Of a stretch of DNA of 64,000 nt, positions 35,007-47,776 are shown one piece after another. How positions within the stretch are numbered: the first letter of the stretch is position 1; each line of letters opens with the position of its first letter. The stretch lies in assembly GCA_036872755.1 (NCBI GenBank), contig JAVHNS010000001.1, positions 496,001-560,000 of the forward strand, written 5' to 3'. The translations under genes and the position numbers were made by a program. The stretch is from Orbilia blumenaviensis. Taxonomy: Eukaryota > Ascomycota > Orbiliomycetes > Orbiliales > Orbiliaceae. The notes under the pieces were generated by a model. That model saw nothing but the letters and a program-made list of their open reading frames with translations. It was not told where the DNA came from and did no database searches.

Positions 35007-35751
35007 TTCTTACGTTTTCCTGGGTGTATTGATGTTGCTAACGTTACAGGTGGCCGACGATAGTTCTAGGTGGGAGGCGGAAGGGAGGGGGATTCTGTTG
35101 CGGGATGAGACCAACAGAAGAGGGTACGACAACAGAGTGGATCAATCACACCAGAGCTCAAGAGGATGGTCTTATTCTGTCGACTGTCGCAAATTCGGTT
35201 TTTTTTGTCTTGAAAATAAAATAAATTCGGTGTCCCGAAACGGAAATCGAAACGAGACGCGGTTTCACTCAGCAACACACTCTCCAGCACGACTGAGTTA
35301 ACAGCTGATATATAACAGCGTTAACGAATTAAAATCACCCGATCGGGGTATTTACGGGTACAACTAAGTCTTGGCACTCTAAGCTCCTCGAAATCCTTCG
35401 GATTTCTTCTCATCGCAGCTTTCGGCAACACTTTTCAATCTTTCCTTCCTTCACTTCACTCCATCAACACCTTCGACCGCCATCCACCAAATCCATCACC
35501 ACCGCCCTTCATCCACTCCGATACCCTTCGAGAGGTCGCCGTTAAGCCGGCTGCACTTCTCTAGACCCTTTTCGACACCCTCCTCGCCATTTTCTGAAAT
35601 TATATATCTATTATAAACCATACCAGTCGCATACCCTACCGACTACTTTTTTTTTTTTTTTTTTCCTTGAGAGGGCATAGTTTATGGTTTGATGGAAGTT
35701 GGAATTTCGCCTCTTGGAACTCTGGAGTGACGACCATACTTCCACTAAATA
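35007..35751. promoter_or_regulatory. Shared divergent promoter of MAK11-like and EAF1 genes
   Basis: The 745 bases between the two divergent start codons hold a C/T-rich leader and an 18-base T run at 35647-35664 on the EAF1 side. Poly-dT tracts of this kind are common in promoters of conserved fungal housekeeping genes and disfavour nucleosomes. No open frame is credible. Confidence 0.55.
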
Positions 35752-38700
35752 ATGGCGTCGACGGAGACACTGATTCGTCTCACGAAGAAACGCGAAGCAT
35801 TGGAGTTAGTTCAATCCCTCCCAATTAGAATCGCCATTGGTCGATTCTTTTGTCGGTCGGATGGGAGGGTTTGCTATGTTATGTCATTGTGCTTTGCAGA
35901 ACCGCATCTGCACAGTACTTACATATCAGACCTTACCATGCCTCCTCACACACATATATATAAACCAACATGCTGCCAAATACAAAAATATTTGGGAAGA
36001 AAACCTACAAAGGAAGCGAAGAAAAAGAAAAAAGCGAAAGAAAAGAAACGGAAGGGAAAAAAAAAAAGAAAGAAAGAAAAAAATCCTATAACGTTGATAT
36101 TGTGACGTGAAAGCAATTCAGTTCAGTTAACTAGCCGTTCTTTTTATTAATCACACCTACTGTTATTATAGTAAACTCGTATCCAATCGAAAACGAAAAC
36201 TGCAAGAGCTATACCGGGTCGTCAACCATGTCCAACACTCGTGCGCTACTCCCCGTCGTCCTGGAGGTCCTGCAAGTAGACTCGCAAGCTACGATGAAGA
36301 TGGCGAAAGAAAGTTCTTAGAAAGCACGGATATCAACTTGTCAGTATCGCTGTTAAGATGCGACTCGCAGAGTGGAATTACTGATGTCGACTACATGAAT
36401 AGAGGGAAGGCATTTAATGCGAATGAGATGCTACCAAAATCGATATTGGTTGTACCCGACATTCTAAGAGAAGCTTTAAAACCTATCGTTCCAGCTTCCG
36501 CACAAAATGGAGACGCTATTCCTCTCATCGCTCCGAAGGCAGAGAAATCGACAAGGGACGTTAATATAGATATAAGACCGGCCGACAATTTGGCTATTCC
36601 ACGTTCGAACGGCGCGACTTCAAGGGCTACTACGCCCAAACTATCCAACGATACTGATGAATCCGGTGTCAAGACTCCAGCCCGAAAAAATGTCAGACAG
36701 AAAGAGGAACAGGCAGTATCCGCGCCTATTGCTCACCCGGTACCTACTGCTGCTACTACTACTACTACGGAACACGTCCAACCAAAAGAAGCTGCCAGCC
36801 AATCTTCAGGCATCCCGGAGAAGGATATAGCCATAGATAATGCACCTATTTCTCAGATTTCCGAGGAATCTATTGAGGTAGTCGACCCTCGAGCGCCATC
36901 TGCTCAACTTCCACCCCGCGCAAAGTCGCCTGCCCCGCCAGTACTGGAACGAGCTACATCTCAAAAATCTGAGCAACCTAATCTTGCAATATCTACGCAG
37001 GCTACACAATCTCCTCACGACCAGATACCAAGGCCGTTCCCGACCCCGACAACCGCAACCGAGCTTGAACCAACTAGTCTGCCACCAACATCTGTACCGA
37101 GAAAATCGATAACCCCCCCAAGCCCTGCCGATTCTGCCAACGCCTCGGATGTAGTACTGGAGGAGTTAACCCACGAACCATCGAGTGATGCGGTCTTTGA
37201 CGATGCTGCGAGCCAAGTTGACGGAGCGGAGGAGATGTCGGAAATTGATCCAGAATCAACTAAGGAGATGGATTTGTCAGACGATATCGCCCCGACAACA
37301 GAACCATCAACTGAGAAGCCTTTGTCGGATGAGGTTATGGGTGAGGTTGAGAAACAGCTACAGGTTGAAACTGCCCTTTCAAAGCAGCAAGACGAAACTT
37401 CATTAGCCGAACCAAAGGCCGAAACCCTACAAACGGAGCCAAAGCCAAATGCCTCTGCAGCCGATAGTACCCAGGTTCCAGTCAGCGTCAGCGAGCCACT
37501 AGTTGATACTGAAATGGTGGATGCTCCAAAGGAAGAAGAGCTGCAGGCTCCATCTAACCAACTTGAACCAACAAAAAAACCATTTGGAGATTCTTCAGCT
37601 ACGTCACCACAAACCGTTGACCAAAAAACCTGCCCCACGGAAAATACTATGTCTAACTCAGAAACGGCATCTGAGGGAGCAATAGTGGGGGCAGCTGTTG
37701 AGGAAAAGGGAAGCGAGGTCCAAGGGAAGCATGAGGATACAGCTCAATCTCCCGTCTTGCCAATCAAAAGGGAGGAAAAGACGCCATTTGAGTTCCTTGA
37801 ACCCCATTCGGCCACATCAATGAAGGCCGGTGCCTCTGCGACACCAATGGGTTTTCCCCAAACCCCTCAGAACCTTCTGCAGGATCACGATACAGTTGAC
37901 ACCTCGGCCATTGCTGAAACTCCCATGTCATCAGTGGACGAAACGGCAGGTCACTTCACATCTCCGAAATTCGCTCAACCACTCACGACCGCTGCTCTTG
38001 AATCCATCAACACTACTGTTTCTACTCCAGCGACAAGGACGTCGTCTTCCCGCCGGGAGAAGCGCCTTTCGGTCAGTGGTGGCCTTCAACTAGCCAAAAT
38101 AGTCTTCCATGGGCGCAGTACTGCCGCAGCCTCCGGTTCCAGGGCGGAAGCCTCAAATGATTTATCGCCCTCGACGGCCCCGGCCCCATCAAGGGTAGGG
38201 ACACGCTCTGGCAGTATCAGCACACCAGCACGAATGAACTCGCGATCTTTGGAGGCACAGAGAATATCGTCCTTGGCGGAGCTTAAAGAACAGCACCAAG
38301 CACAGATACGGCAACAGGCAGTCAACAATCGCAAAAGAGACGATAAGTCTCGGCTTGATGTATTCGATTATCTTACTGCTGTTACGGCCTCTGACCCTCT
38401 ACAGAATTCACTCGCCACAAGCCACAAAACCCTATCCACGGCAGCATTCCAGCTTCTGAGGCGTGAGAAGCAGGCCATTCAAGCTTTAACCGAGATACAA
38501 GACCTACAGAAGGCTGGAAAATGGAGCCTAACGCAGCCTGCAAGGGCAATTGAGCCAGCTAAACAAGTTGTTCACCGGGACTATCTACTTATGGAAGTTA
38601 AATGGATGTCAAAGGATTTTAAGGAAGATCGAAAATGGAACCTTGTGAAAGCGAAAAAGCTAGCGGACGCCTGCGTCGCCTGGCATGGTGCTACGCCTGA

Positions 38701-41512
38701 ACAAAGAAAGGCGATGTGCATCCGCACGACTAGGGACACTGTACCATCGAGAAATCGCCACGTAACGCAAGTTCCAACGCCCGATTTAATGCCCAGCGAC
38801 GAGCACTCTGACGACGACGACGCAATGAGAGACGATGACGACGGAGACGACCATATGCGGGACGACTTTGTGCATAGGCTACACGAAGTTGAGAATCCTG
38901 GGAATTTGTTCGCTTTGGGAGCTGATGACATTATATTTGAAATTCTGCACAATTCGATGACGGATCGGATGTTGGGTGAATTACCCGTGTTCGAAGCGCC
39001 GAAGGTTACAGATGGAAAGGGCCAACCTGTTTTCTTTGATGGATGGAGGAATAATGAACCAATTGGACCTGGCGCTGGGTTGAAAAGGACGCTTTGGGAG
39101 GCACCCGCTGAAGAGGGACCGCCGACAAAGAAAAGCCGATTTTCCTATGATCCAGAATATAAGCTACTTGACTCAGACGATGAAGATGAGGATAGCAAGG
39201 AACCTATTCGCAGGACCCCAGGGAGTTCTAAGGGAGTTACAAGGAGCGGTAGCCCCGTTCTACAACCGCAGAATAATTGCGTTGCTTTGTTCAACCCAGA
39301 CTTTCAGCCTGTTCTTCAGAGACTGCATAATGCTCATCCGTTCCGGCCTCCTCAGGAGATGCCACCCGCTACGTTCTTTGAGTACAGATCGCCAAGCCAG
39401 TGGACTGCCGAGGAGGACAAGGAACTCGTTGCAGCGGTCCGGAAGTACAACCACAATTGGTGGCTCGTTTCGCAAGTCATGCAGCCAAAGAGCTTTCTGC
39501 AATCAGGGGCTGACCGTAGGAGTCTATGGGAATGTTTTGAGAGATGGTTCATGCTTGATCCGCAGAATCAAGAACTTATCAAGGGTCCTTTCTTTAAGCC
39601 TGTCCAGCAAAGATTGGATCTTGCCGCCAGAGCGCCGACACACACTAATGCTGCTGCCCAACAGGCGGCGGCGGCGGCGGCGGCTGCTGCTACACCTGGA
39701 GGGTCCAACGCCGCAGCCGGAACGCCTGGCCAGCCTCCTAAGAGGCGTACCAGTCAGCCGATGCGTGTGGAACGTAAGAAGAACACCAGGACCCTTAATA
39801 TGATCGAACAGATGCGAAAACTCGCAAAGAAACGCGAAGTTCAAGCTAGCAAGCAGGCTCAATCCGCAAACATCGCAATCAAGAAACAGCAAGAACAATC
39901 GCAGCAGCAGGCTGGATCTCAGAAGACAGAGCAGTATACACCAGCTCAAGTTAGTCGGATGAAGCACGAGCGAGAAGTATTGCATCGGCAGCAAGCTCAG
40001 ATGGCTCAGATGGCTCAGATGCAAAGGGTACGTTCTATATTTCCATTGATATTTCCCTTGTTTATCTCTTTATTCTCCCCTGTCCCCTTTTCTTCTCTTG
40101 CTGTTCTCTTTCCCCATCCCTCCTCCCCCTCCCTCCCTCCCTCTCTCTCCCTCCCTCACCTTCTTCTCTCCCTTCTTCTCTGCATTGGCATGCCTATAGC
40201 AACGATGTTAACCCCTTTGCAGAGACAAGCTCAAGCTCAAGCTGCATCCCAACCACCAACTTCTCAACCAGGAACTACCGCCACTGCTACGACTGCCGCC
40301 ACTCCAACATCCGCTACAACAACAAGTTCTACCAATGGGCAAACTTCGAACAATATCCCCGTCCAATCCAGAAATAGCCTTCAGGTTCCCGGTGTCCAAG
40401 TTAACCCTGCTTCCGCGGTACCAACAACCGCACAACAATCTCTCATGGCTGCTCAACAGCAGCGCACAATTATGGCTGCTAATAGCTCCGCGGCTATCCA
40501 AGCTGCTACCCATCAAGTCAACCAGCATCTCCGAGCCCAGGGCCACACCGTCTCGAGTAATGGCCAAAATTCGCCGACTAGTCTTACGCCTGAACAATAT
40601 AGGATGTTGATACAGGCCAGGATACAAGCGAATGCTGCCAAATACCAACAGCAGGTCCAGGCTCAAGCCGGTATGACACAGAATCAAACCCAAGCTGCGG
40701 TTCACGGGGGCAGTTCCCAGGCTGCTTCCGCTACTGCTAGTCATCTTCATGCGATGCAACAAGCTCAAGCTGCTGCCAGGGCTCACAACGCCACCGGCCA
40801 GACCGCTGGTGGTTCCGCTACGGCCGGTGCCCCAGCCGGAAATAGTGTCATCAGCGCCCAACAGGCAATGATGCGCATCAAACAGCACTTCCCTACTATC
40901 GGTGATGAATACGTCCAGCGCATGATCCTTCAGCACCAGGCTCAAGCTAAGTCCATGGGACGAGAGTTGACATACACCCATATCAGCAACTTGATCGCGA
41001 ATTTAGCAAACCAATATCAAGGAGCTACCGCACAGGCGCAGGCTGCACAACAGGCTGCTGCCGCACAGCAGGCCCAACAGCAGGCCCAGCAACAGGCCCA
41101 ACAACAGCAACATGCTGCTGCAACTGCTACCGCAGCTACCGCACACCACCAAGCACATAGTCAATCGCCCCCTCATCATGGAGTTACTGGCGTTAGCCAT
41201 GTCGGCGCTGGAGGCATTCATCACCCCCACCCTCCAATTAGTAGAACTGGTGGCAGTGCTAGTACGCAACAAATGCTTAATCAGCTAATGATGTCTCAGA
41301 CCAGGGCGCCCAGCTCTAGTCCGATGATGGGTAATGCCACACCAGTTATGAATAATGCAGGCATTGCCAGTAGGGGAAGTAGTGCAACCCCCATGCAGAG
41401 AGGTGGAAGTTACCACACTCCAACGCCCGGCCCGAATGGTGCTACCAGCGGTGGGATGCAACAGGGAAGCCCGAGGGTCCCGCAGGGTCAGATGGGCGGC
41501 AGCGGACAGTAA
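35752..41512 (+). CDS. EAF1: Eaf1/Vid21, scaffold subunit of the NuA4 histone acetyltransferase
   Basis: Eaf1 is the platform on which NuA4 modules assemble for histone H4/H2A acetylation. Exons 35752-35804, 36172-40027 and 40223-41512 give 1732 residues. The first exon was placed by phase: MASTETLIRLTKKREALD runs into KLVSNRKRKLQELYRVVNHV, the conserved Vid21 N-terminus. A long Ser/Pro/Glu-rich disordered region follows. The HSA domain is at about residues 790-880 (VHRDYLLMEVKWMSKDFKEDRKW), the binding platform for actin and Arp4. The SANT domain is at about 1090-1150 (WTAEEDKELVAAVRKYNHNWWLVSQVM). After a poly-Ala tract the C-terminal third is Gln/Ala-rich. Intron 2 is 195 nt, pyrimidine-rich and has no in-frame stop. 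Intron 1 is unusually long (367 nt) and purine-rich. Confidence 0.93.
39664..39692 (+). repeat. Poly-Ala codon run in EAF1
   Basis: A GCG-dominated trinucleotide run followed by GCTGCTGCT encodes an uninterrupted stretch of alanines just after the SANT domain. GCG repeats of this kind are prone to length change between strains. Confidence 0.8.
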
Positions 41513-42129
41513 GGAGTCGAGTTTTTTTTTCGGGTATCAGGATTTGTTTTTCTAGTTTTATTTTATCAAAGACCCTTTGCCTCTATCGACTGAGAACGGG
41601 TTGGGTGGGCTTAGTAAAGCAGTCTAACCTCAGAGGCTCCGCGGTTCTTTCCGGTCTCATCACCCTATGATTGTAATTATTTTTCTCAACTTTGCACCCC
41701 TCCTCCTTCAATGCCATTAACCCCTCTTCTTTTTCCCCCGTTCCATTCTGTTTCTTCCGGCCGGGCTCTTGTATGCTTTAAAGTTTTTTTTCGGAGTGGG
41801 CGGTGTTCTGGCTTTCCTAGTTTATTCTTCTTCGATTCATGTTGTGTTATTATATACTACTTTTCTTTTTTTTGCTTCCTCTTTTCTTACTGACTGAAAC
41901 GCTCCGAAAATGAAAGTGAATGAGGCGTTGTGCTTTTTTTCTGTAGTGAATCATTATCTCCAAAGCATAGTATTCCCCGGCTTATAAGGGACCAAATCAT
42001 AAGGCGATGCGATGATCAGGGCACTACGCCTTTCCATTGCTTTCACGCGCTGATAGATGAGACAATATGCTGTTGGTAACAGCCTTTAGCTCTATCATCC
42101 GAAATTACAGACATCTATCCTTATCTTAT
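41513..42129. other. Convergent intergenic region EAF1/PRE10
   Basis: Holds the T-rich 3' region of EAF1 and the end of PRE10 on the opposite strand. Pyrimidine tracts dominate at 41660-41890. No gene is supported. Confidence 0.6.
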
Positions 42130-43398
42130 CTATAGATCTTCGTCCATCTTCTCTGTCTTAGGCTCCTCCTCCTCGTCATCGTCATCCTCCTCAACGGCCT
42201 TCTTAGCCTCCCGACTTGCCTCCTCCAACAACTCTCTCGGCACGTCCTCGTGAACCCAGCCATTCCAAACCATACCTCTGCTACCTGTCGCAGCGGCAGT
42301 AGCTGTTTGGCTATCCTTTGTAATCCAAGTCATCTCTATTTCGAATTCTTTGTCCTTGTTGTCATCGTGGGCGACATAAATTATTCTTGCGGCCTCTTTG
42401 ACACCCTGAAGGAGTGTTAGGTCTGTTAGGTTTAGCTTTTCGATCTCGGATTTTGCGGCTTGACGGCCCTTTCCGGTTGCTGCACCGAAGTAACCCTAGA
42501 TATTTTGTTTCTGATTAGACTCTTTTTGAGCGTACAAGAGCTTTTTCTCTCTTAATGGAGAAAAAGCAAGTCGGGGGACAACATACCCAATACATCCCAC
42601 TTGGCTCAATCATATACAGCGCGGGACCATCATCATCGGCACCACCAAGAATAGCAGTGACACCAAAGGGTCTGACCGAGGAATAAAGAGTATAAGCTTG
42701 AGCATAACTTCCCATACGGTCCGCAAGCGAAGATACAGGGACTGAATCTTTAAAGTTCCTTCGCCATGAGATCGCTTCTTCGCGGGCACGGTTGGTGAAG
42801 TGTTTGCCGTCAGGAACGAGGCCGGATGTTGCCTGTAAGTATACGAATTAATATCACTTTTTCTTTTTCAAGTTAAGTTGTACAGAAGCATGGGGGGGGG
42901 GGGGGGGGGGGGGGGTATTTACGATGCCAACGTGACGGTCCACAGTCGAAATACGCTTGTTGCTGCCCGGAACGAGAAGTTTGGAGGTTATAAGCTTTTC
43001 GCAGGCAAGGATGATACCGTCTTTGCAGCGGAGACCGATAGTTGTTGGACCATTTTCGACGGCTTTTTGGGCGTATTCGACCTATTGTATCACTCCCGAT
43101 AGAAAAATAGAGGGTTACACAGGGTAAGCTTGGAGATGCCTTATCAATGGTAGGTCTTTTAGGTTGTGGTGGGGGCATATGTGCCTGACATATGAACTAT
43201 TAGGAGGATAGGCGGGGAGGGTTTCGTAGGATTGGATAGGGAAATACGGACTTGGAAGTTACGGCCGTCGGGCGAGAAGACGGAGTTGGAAAGATCGTAG
43301 CCGGTACCTATCGATGTCTGGGCAATTCATTCGTTAGCTTTGCTTTATATAAAGGAAATATGGGGTATGGGGTAGAGGTTGACGACGTGACGTACCAT
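42130..43398 (-). CDS. PRE10: 20S proteasome alpha subunit, Pre10/PSMA3 type, five exons
   Basis: Structural alpha-ring subunit of the 20S proteasome (alpha7 in systematic naming). Exons 43398-43396, 43317-43252, 43081-42923, 42832-42587 and 42495-42130 give 279 residues. The first coding exon is only the ATG, directly followed by a GTACGT donor. Translation then runs [22 protein letters not shown], the alpha-type N-terminal motif that gates the pore, then [45 protein letters not shown] and the subtype marker [21 protein letters not shown]. The acidic C-terminal tail ([11 protein letters not shown]) resembles the acidic tails of this subunit in other eukaryotes. Exon 2 ends at an unusual GTCCGT donor. 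Intron 3 carries a run of 24 C on the coding strand. Confidence 0.95.
42892..42915. repeat. 24-base G homopolymer (poly-C on the PRE10 strand)
   Basis: An uninterrupted run of 24 G on the plus strand. It lies inside PRE10 intron 3 and begins just two bases past the GTAAAT donor hexamer. It is the longest G/C homopolymer in the window and may be length-variable or a sequencing artefact. Confidence 0.9.
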
Positions 43399-44370
43399 GG
43401 TGGGCTACGTGAATTGCGGCGGCGGCCCTGGTAGAAATCGGAGAGTTGTTTGAGATATTGCGGGTCCACGAAACCGATATGTATCTATGCGTGGGGAGCA
43501 AGGCCTCTTATGAGTATCCTGAGGCTGTAAAGAGATGAGGTCGGTCGGGGAGGGTCGTGGATTGGGGATGATGCCGATGGTGGGTTCGTTGGTGGGATTG
43601 CGTGGACAGCTTTGAAGGTGAGGTTGGAGCTTGAAGCTTGAATGCCTGCAAAAGCAAATACGCGTGTGAGGGCAGAGACAACGCGCTTTTGGTGTGGTAT
43701 TTTAGTACTACTCTTTCATGTTCCCTGATTGCCAGATTTGATTAGAATATGGGAAACTCTGCTATTTTCAAGTAGAATTTGAGATTATGGTTTCATATAA
43801 AATTACTTCAGTACTTAATACCAAAGACCTATACCTGGACGCCAAAAGAAAATGTAGAGTCCTGTGGCCGCAAGGTTGATTCTGTATCCAATCGACGCTC
43901 CAAGCTTGGGCATTTCAGCCGGACATAGCCTTTAAATATGGTTGTAACATTGGAATTGAGGCTTCTCAATATTTAGCCTTTCTTTGGGTTGATATAGTTA
44001 ATATGACTCAGGAGACTATTTTAGTACGACGAGGCCGCTTATATATGCTTCGTAGATATCTAGATGTGATATGGACGGCAAGCCTCTAGGGATCTAGAAA
44101 TCTCTAGGTTGATACAATGACCATAGACTAGTGGGCTATTAATCTTCCATACGTACAGATGTAATTTGAGAAAAGATATAAATAGTTTTGTCTTATAATA
44201 CATGTTTTGGGGCCCAATAAAGCCTATGGGAATAGAATATAAAGACCTTGTACTCATATTGATGTCGGGTAATCCACCCCATAATTGCCGAACATTGAAG
44301 GCCCATACATGGAAGCCTAATCGGGCCTCAGGGTTGCTATAGCGGCAGTGATCAAACCAGAAAACAAGGC
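43399..44370. other. PRE10 promoter side and GNAT 3' flank
   Basis: The left 200 bases are the PRE10 leader and promoter. The rest, to the stop of the GNAT gene, is AT-rich with no supportable gene. Confidence 0.5.
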
Positions 44371-45152
44371 CTAGAGTTTTGAAAGTCTCGCCTTCTTTGG
44401 CGAGTATATGGCAGCAGTCGGCGGCCGTATCCCCGCAATAATCTCATATGCATCAAAGTGCCCGGGCCGTTTAGGAATGGTCAATGTTCTCATCCCGACA
44501 ACACCCATACGATTGAAGAGAAGATTTCGTGAGAAAGGAACTGTTTCGCAGTAGACTTCGAGTCCTTCGGCGGCAGCTTGACGGCATCCCCAGTTTGCTA
44601 GCTCCGGTCCGATCCCGGAGTTCTGGTATGCAGCATCTACGCAGGTGAATTCGGCAACTATAGACACCTATCCGTTAGCGACCACATACCTCGCGCGTGA
44701 AAATGTACAGACTGGGTATTTGGTAAGGAGTACTTACACCAATGCGGCCGGCTACCCATGAGCTCTCTCCTAAAATTTTCGATCCCGCCCCATAAGGCTT
44801 CTGCAACCTTTTCATCCCAATCAGGCGTGAAATCTGGGAACGGAACGTCTATAGATCCGTTGGGTTGGGGAGGTTGCCATCGGGTGAAGGCGACGACTTT
44901 TCTATCTTTCGATAAGTCTTCCGCGACCCATGTAATAAAAACACTTGGGCCAGCCTTGATACCCAATGTCCAAAGCTCATTTAGCCACTTGCCTGTAGAC
45001 TCGTTTTCTGGTGTCAAGAACTTCCAAAAGTCGTGGGTTGCGTTAAAGGATGTGAACCAAATCTGGGTGAGAGCTTCAACATCTTCCAAGGTCGCCCGCC
45101 TGGATTCGAAGCCCGGGGGCAGGACGGGGCGGCTGTTAGGATTGATATCCAT
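44371..45152 (-). CDS. GNAT-family N-acetyltransferase, two exons
   Basis: Transfers an acetyl group from acetyl-CoA to an unknown amine. Exons 45152-44738 and 44657-44371 give 233 residues. Residues about 16-45 (FESRRATLEDVEALTQIWFTSF) are the usual GNAT first strand and helix. AFTRWQPP fits the central strand. The acetyl-CoA pyrophosphate loop (Q/R-x-x-G-x-G/A) appears as YQNSGIGPELANWGCRQAA, though with N-S in place of the usual basic residues. CETVPFSRNLLFNRMGV fits the C-terminal strand with 'GxxLYxKxGF'-like spacing. The acceptor TATAG was chosen over an earlier GATAG because only it keeps the frame and fits a CTAAC branch site 17 bases upstream. An in-frame ATG at 45233 would add 27 hydrophobic residues; the family alignment favours the MDINPN start. 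Confidence 0.8.
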
Positions 45153-47776
45153 GGTAAGCACAAATGAAAAAATATTATCCAGGGGAATCGATCGAAATAT
45201 TCCACTATCAATTAAATTAATTATGGTCAGCAATAATTACTAGGCCAACAATCGTGGTGAATAGAATATATATTAATATTCAAGTCCATGAACTAAAGAA
45301 ATCCAAAAAATACTCAGGTATATTAAGTAGCCATTCAATACTAAACGGTTGAAATGAGCCGGTCAACAAGCATCGAATATCAGCAGTTAGTTACTTGCCA
45401 TGACACAGATTTTCTGGCATCTTACTCATTACCCCAAATCCTCGATGATCAAAGTTGTACATTATGCTACTGGCAATTTAGCTGTTCTCCATGACCGTTG
45501 CAAGTTCGACTGTGCATTTCCCATTATTTGCCTAGGGAATATTTAGCTCTATGCAGATGCAAACCATAACTTTGACAAGGCCCGTTGTGGGGCATGGAGC
45601 CAATTGCAACAATTCCACGCTTTCACCCGAGTTGAGGTACGCCTACACATTCAAATCAGGCATATAAGACTGTAACCACAGTACTAATGTACTATTGTGT
45701 ACAAGAAATAGAATGAAAAAAAAGCAATGGGGAAGGAGGGCAAGGGGAAAAGAAAAGCTTATCAAGTTTGATTTATCCCTCAAATGCCAGCCGTACATAT
45801 GACTATCTATGTCCTGTAATAATTCTCTCCTTGGCTTGGAGTCTAAATTCTGGGGCACTCGTCAAGTAACTAATGCCAACCGATACATTTTTGTCAGCAG
45901 TCTCCCAACTGGCTTGCAGATACTTTCCTTTCCTTTTCTTTCTTTTTTTTTTTTTTCGCTTCTTGATTGTAGATATTCTGAATTTTCGGGTGAGTTGATG
46001 CAATTTCGGGCTCCTGGTCTGCATGGTATCGGGTGGGTTCCAAACGGCCAGTCGAAATCGATGGACGGATTCCCGTATAGAGCATGCGGAGTCGAATTAT
46101 CGGTTTTCGTAAATATCACAACTTATTTATATCGTCTCAAATGGTGTCTGTTGCAGCTATCATATATAGATTACTATTCCCTTTCACGCTCGAGTAATAC
46201 GCCTATCTTAGGCTGAAGGCGCCTCTATGAAAATTCACCGCGATACTTCGCAAACTAATCAATGCTGATACAGTTATAAAAAAATCAAATCCGCCTCACC
46301 ATAGTATCAGCTAGCGGTACTCGGAACACCATTGAGGATATGCCAGTTCAGTTTTGGCTCAACAATTTAGTGCCGTTTTTATTTTCTTTCCCTCAATTGA
46401 ATATGGTAATACCACCGTTAATCATCTCGGACAAGCCGGGAGCCAGCTAACGATCGAAGATTCGAATTCTCATTCGCAGCTGGGCCAGTAGTCAGAAAGC
46501 CTTTATTCAGGTTGCTATATTTTGCGCTTTTGGCAAACATTCTAACGATCTTCGATGAATACTCGCCCTATGGCGTTACAGCAGTCGCAGTCGGGAATGC
46601 AAGTATTTTAGCTTCTAGCTGAAAGCAAAAAAGCTAAAAGCGAAATTTCCCATCCCAAATGCATGTATCAACGAAACTAATGCATCTCTAAGTTAGTGCC
46701 AACACTTTTCATGCATGCAATGCGTATTTCAGCCAGCCATTCATAAGCTGAGATTAGCCTTATGAAAAACCTAGAACGACATGAATCGGGACCCAATGCC
46801 GCTATAACAAACCTTCAAAAATAATGTGGAAAGTGCGTCAGTAATTATATTGTGATCATAGCCAGTTCACAAATCTTATCTACTGCTTTGTTATTGGTTC
46901 CCCAACTGTATAGACTATCTGGGGTCCCTTTATTTTGCTCTGGCGTGCAGAACATACCCCTAGGTGGTTATCCATGAGCCTTTTTGTCCAACTTTGGGAG
47001 GCTAGGTTTATAGAGAAGTTGAAGTGATGGGAATATTGGATGTGATATGTGATGCGATTGCGCAGTACTATTTCTATTGCACGCCGTTTCCGATTGAGAT
47101 GACGCTAAAATGTGTAGTCCATACTTGCGCGGGAGGTTTGGGTACAAGGCAAAGTTCATACGTATAACTCCTGACCATGCTTCGAGATGCTTCTTTTGGC
47201 TCATACACCGCCAACCCCCCATTTGATAACCAAATATTCCTCAGGATAAGTCTAAACACATATCAGTCTAAGCTTTATTTCCAGAGCTGGAGCCTACCTA
47301 CGCAAACATATTAGAAACATACCTGATTATCCGATCATTTAGCCTTACCTGAATTCCATCTACAGCTATCGGCCCAACTACTGGATGTGGCTTTTTTTTT
47401 TTCTAAAAAAAATAATATAGAAATCCAGAAGTTTATATTTTTCTTTTCATTAGGGTCGTCGATACCTATCAATACCACATACACAGCCATGATTGAATAG
47501 GGATTGATACCCAGATATAAAGGACCGCTGTTCACCTACTCACTTATCTTAAGACATCAATATTATATCAGTAAGATCAGGGATCGTACAAGTCACTCAA
47601 CAATATATTACAACCTTCGATATCGATATCTACTGCTCATTAGACAAGATATAATAAAAGCTAGCATATATATATGTGTGTGTAATATATTACGAAGCAT
47701 TTGCAACATAACTTTCCCGTAAACCGGCCTCTTTACTTATAGGAGAGAGTTATAAGGTTCCTCGAGTAATTACAAC
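45153..47776. other. 2.6-kb intergenic region
   Basis: AT-rich DNA separating the divergent GNAT and PLP-protein genes. Frames at 45809-46216 and on the opposite strand overlap each other and contain homopolymer tracts. None carries a domain. The right end from about 47550 is very AT-rich with a TATATATGTGTGTG segment near 47668, a plausible promoter for the PLP-protein gene. Confidence 0.4.

Noticed and set aside
40208..40981. 257-codon minus-strand frame within EAF1
   Set aside because: Complement of Gln/Ala-rich coding sequence; low complexity only.
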